Shown: positions 6,493 through 6,966 of the stretch, one piece after another
Layout: the number at the start of each line of letters is the position of its first letter
How positions within the stretch are numbered: position 1 is the first letter of the stretch
DNA from: Campylobacteraceae bacterium UBA1877
Lineage (GTDB): Bacteria; Campylobacterota; Campylobacteria; Campylobacterales; Campylobacteraceae
Length of the DNA stretch: 6,966 bases
NCBI GenBank assembly: GCA_002352945.1
Contig: DDHL01000084.1
Coordinates: 8,152-15,117, forward strand
Direction: 5' to 3'
Program-made: the position numbers and the translations under genes
The notes under the pieces: generated by a model
Seen by the model: the letters and a program-made list of their open reading frames with translations, nothing else
Told to the model about the DNA's origin: nothing
The model's database searches: none

Positions 6493-6966
6493 ATGTTAAT
6501 TGATACCCACTGCCATTTAGATGATGAGAGATTTAATGATGATTTAGATGAGGTTATAAAAAGAGCTTATGAAGCGGATGTGCGAGCTATTCTTCTTCCC
6601 GGAGCCGATAGTGATGATTTGCCAAAGGCAAAAGAGATCTCTTATAAATATCCAAATGTATTTTATGCAGCCGGAGTGCATCCTTATCACCATGAACAAT
6701 ATAACAAAGAGTATCTATTAGAGTTTTTAAAAGATCCTCGATGCATAGCTGTCGGCGAGTGTGGATTGGACTATTTTAGACTTCCAAAAGATGATGAGGA
6801 AAAAAGGCTTGAAAAAGAGGCTCAAAAAAGAGTTTTTAAGAGTCAAATTGAACTTGCAGTAGAGTTTCAAAAACCACTCATTGTACATGTAAGAGAGGCA
6901 AGCAAAGATAGTTTTGATTTGCTTCAAGAGTTTGCCGCAGGTCGAGTTTGTGGGGGAGTTTTGCAC
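6493..6966 (+). CDS. TatD-family metal-dependent hydrolase (YcfH-like), 5' part
   Basis: Open frame of 158 codons running off the right edge, about 60% of a usual 255–265 aa protein. It starts MLIDTHCHLD at an ATG with the strong Shine-Dalgarno AAAGGAGAG (6481–6489), 14 bases after the cbrR stop. Amidohydrolase-type TIM-barrel family; members bind two divalent metals and several have DNase activity (E. coli TatD is an exonuclease), though the physiological substrate is often unknown. Visible metal ligands: His6 and His8 (THCH), Glu89 (VGECGLDYF), His132 (LIVHVREA) and His158 (GGVLH), the last codon in the window. The GVHP motif at 61–64 also fits. It resembles the YcfH branch more than E. coli TatD proper. 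The final Asp ligand and C-terminus lie outside the window. Probably the last visible member of the nadK operon; in C. jejuni a TatD-like gene also follows cbrR. Confidence 0.9.
   Translation, partial: MLIDTHCHLDDERFNDDLDEVIKRAYEADVRAILLPGADSDDLPKAKEISYKYPNVFYAAGVHPYHHEQYNKEYLLEFLKDPRCIAVGECGLDYFRLPKDDEEKRLEKEAQKRVFKSQIELAVEFQKPLIVHVREASKDSFDLLQEFAAGRVCGGVLH

Noticed and set aside
6727..6966. 79-codon minus-strand frame at the right edge
   Set aside because: Antisense to the TatD-family gene, whose metal ligands are in place on the plus strand.

Overview
The window (6,966 bases, AT-rich) looks like a chromosomal core-gene block from a Campylobacterota (epsilonproteobacterial) genome. The protein sequences point there: a short-lid adenylate kinase, a non-discriminating-type aspartyl-tRNA synthetase, a short RecN and a PleD-like response regulator. 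So does the gene order adk–aspS <-> nadK–recN–cbrR–tatD-family, which from memory matches the Campylobacter jejuni order around Cj0639c–Cj0644. The genus cannot be fixed from this window. No phage, insertion sequence, CRISPR array, tRNA or rRNA is visible.

Layout. Bases 1–157 hold the N-terminal 52 codons of an unrecognised minus-strand gene that runs off the left edge. Bases 158–359 are a non-coding gap holding a chain of inverted repeats, one of which looks like the adk terminator. Bases 360–2702 are the minus-strand pair aspS -> adk, in which the aspS stop codon directly abuts the adk start codon. Bases 2703–2826 are a divergent promoter region. Bases 2827–6966 are a tightly packed plus-strand operon: nadK (4-base overlap with recN), recN (2-base gap), cbrR-like regulator (14-base gap), and a TatD-family hydrolase cut by the right edge.

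How the genes fit together. These are housekeeping functions: aminoacyl-tRNA formation (aspS), adenylate pool balance (adk), NADP synthesis (nadK), double-strand-break repair (recN), cyclic-di-GMP signalling (cbrR) and a metal-dependent hydrolase/nuclease (TatD family). The close packing on the plus strand implies co-transcription; a shared physiological purpose is not evident.

I do not see a new multi-gene system. The strongest unexplained signal is a 12-bp palindrome, TTTACATGTAAA, present four times perfectly and twice in degenerate form. It lies in coding and non-coding DNA and in different reading frames, like a highly iterated palindrome. Other points worth checking are the mutually exclusive inverted repeats at 177–319, the degenerate second receiver of the cbrR product, its altered I-site, a probable TTG start for aspS, and a possibly leaderless nadK.
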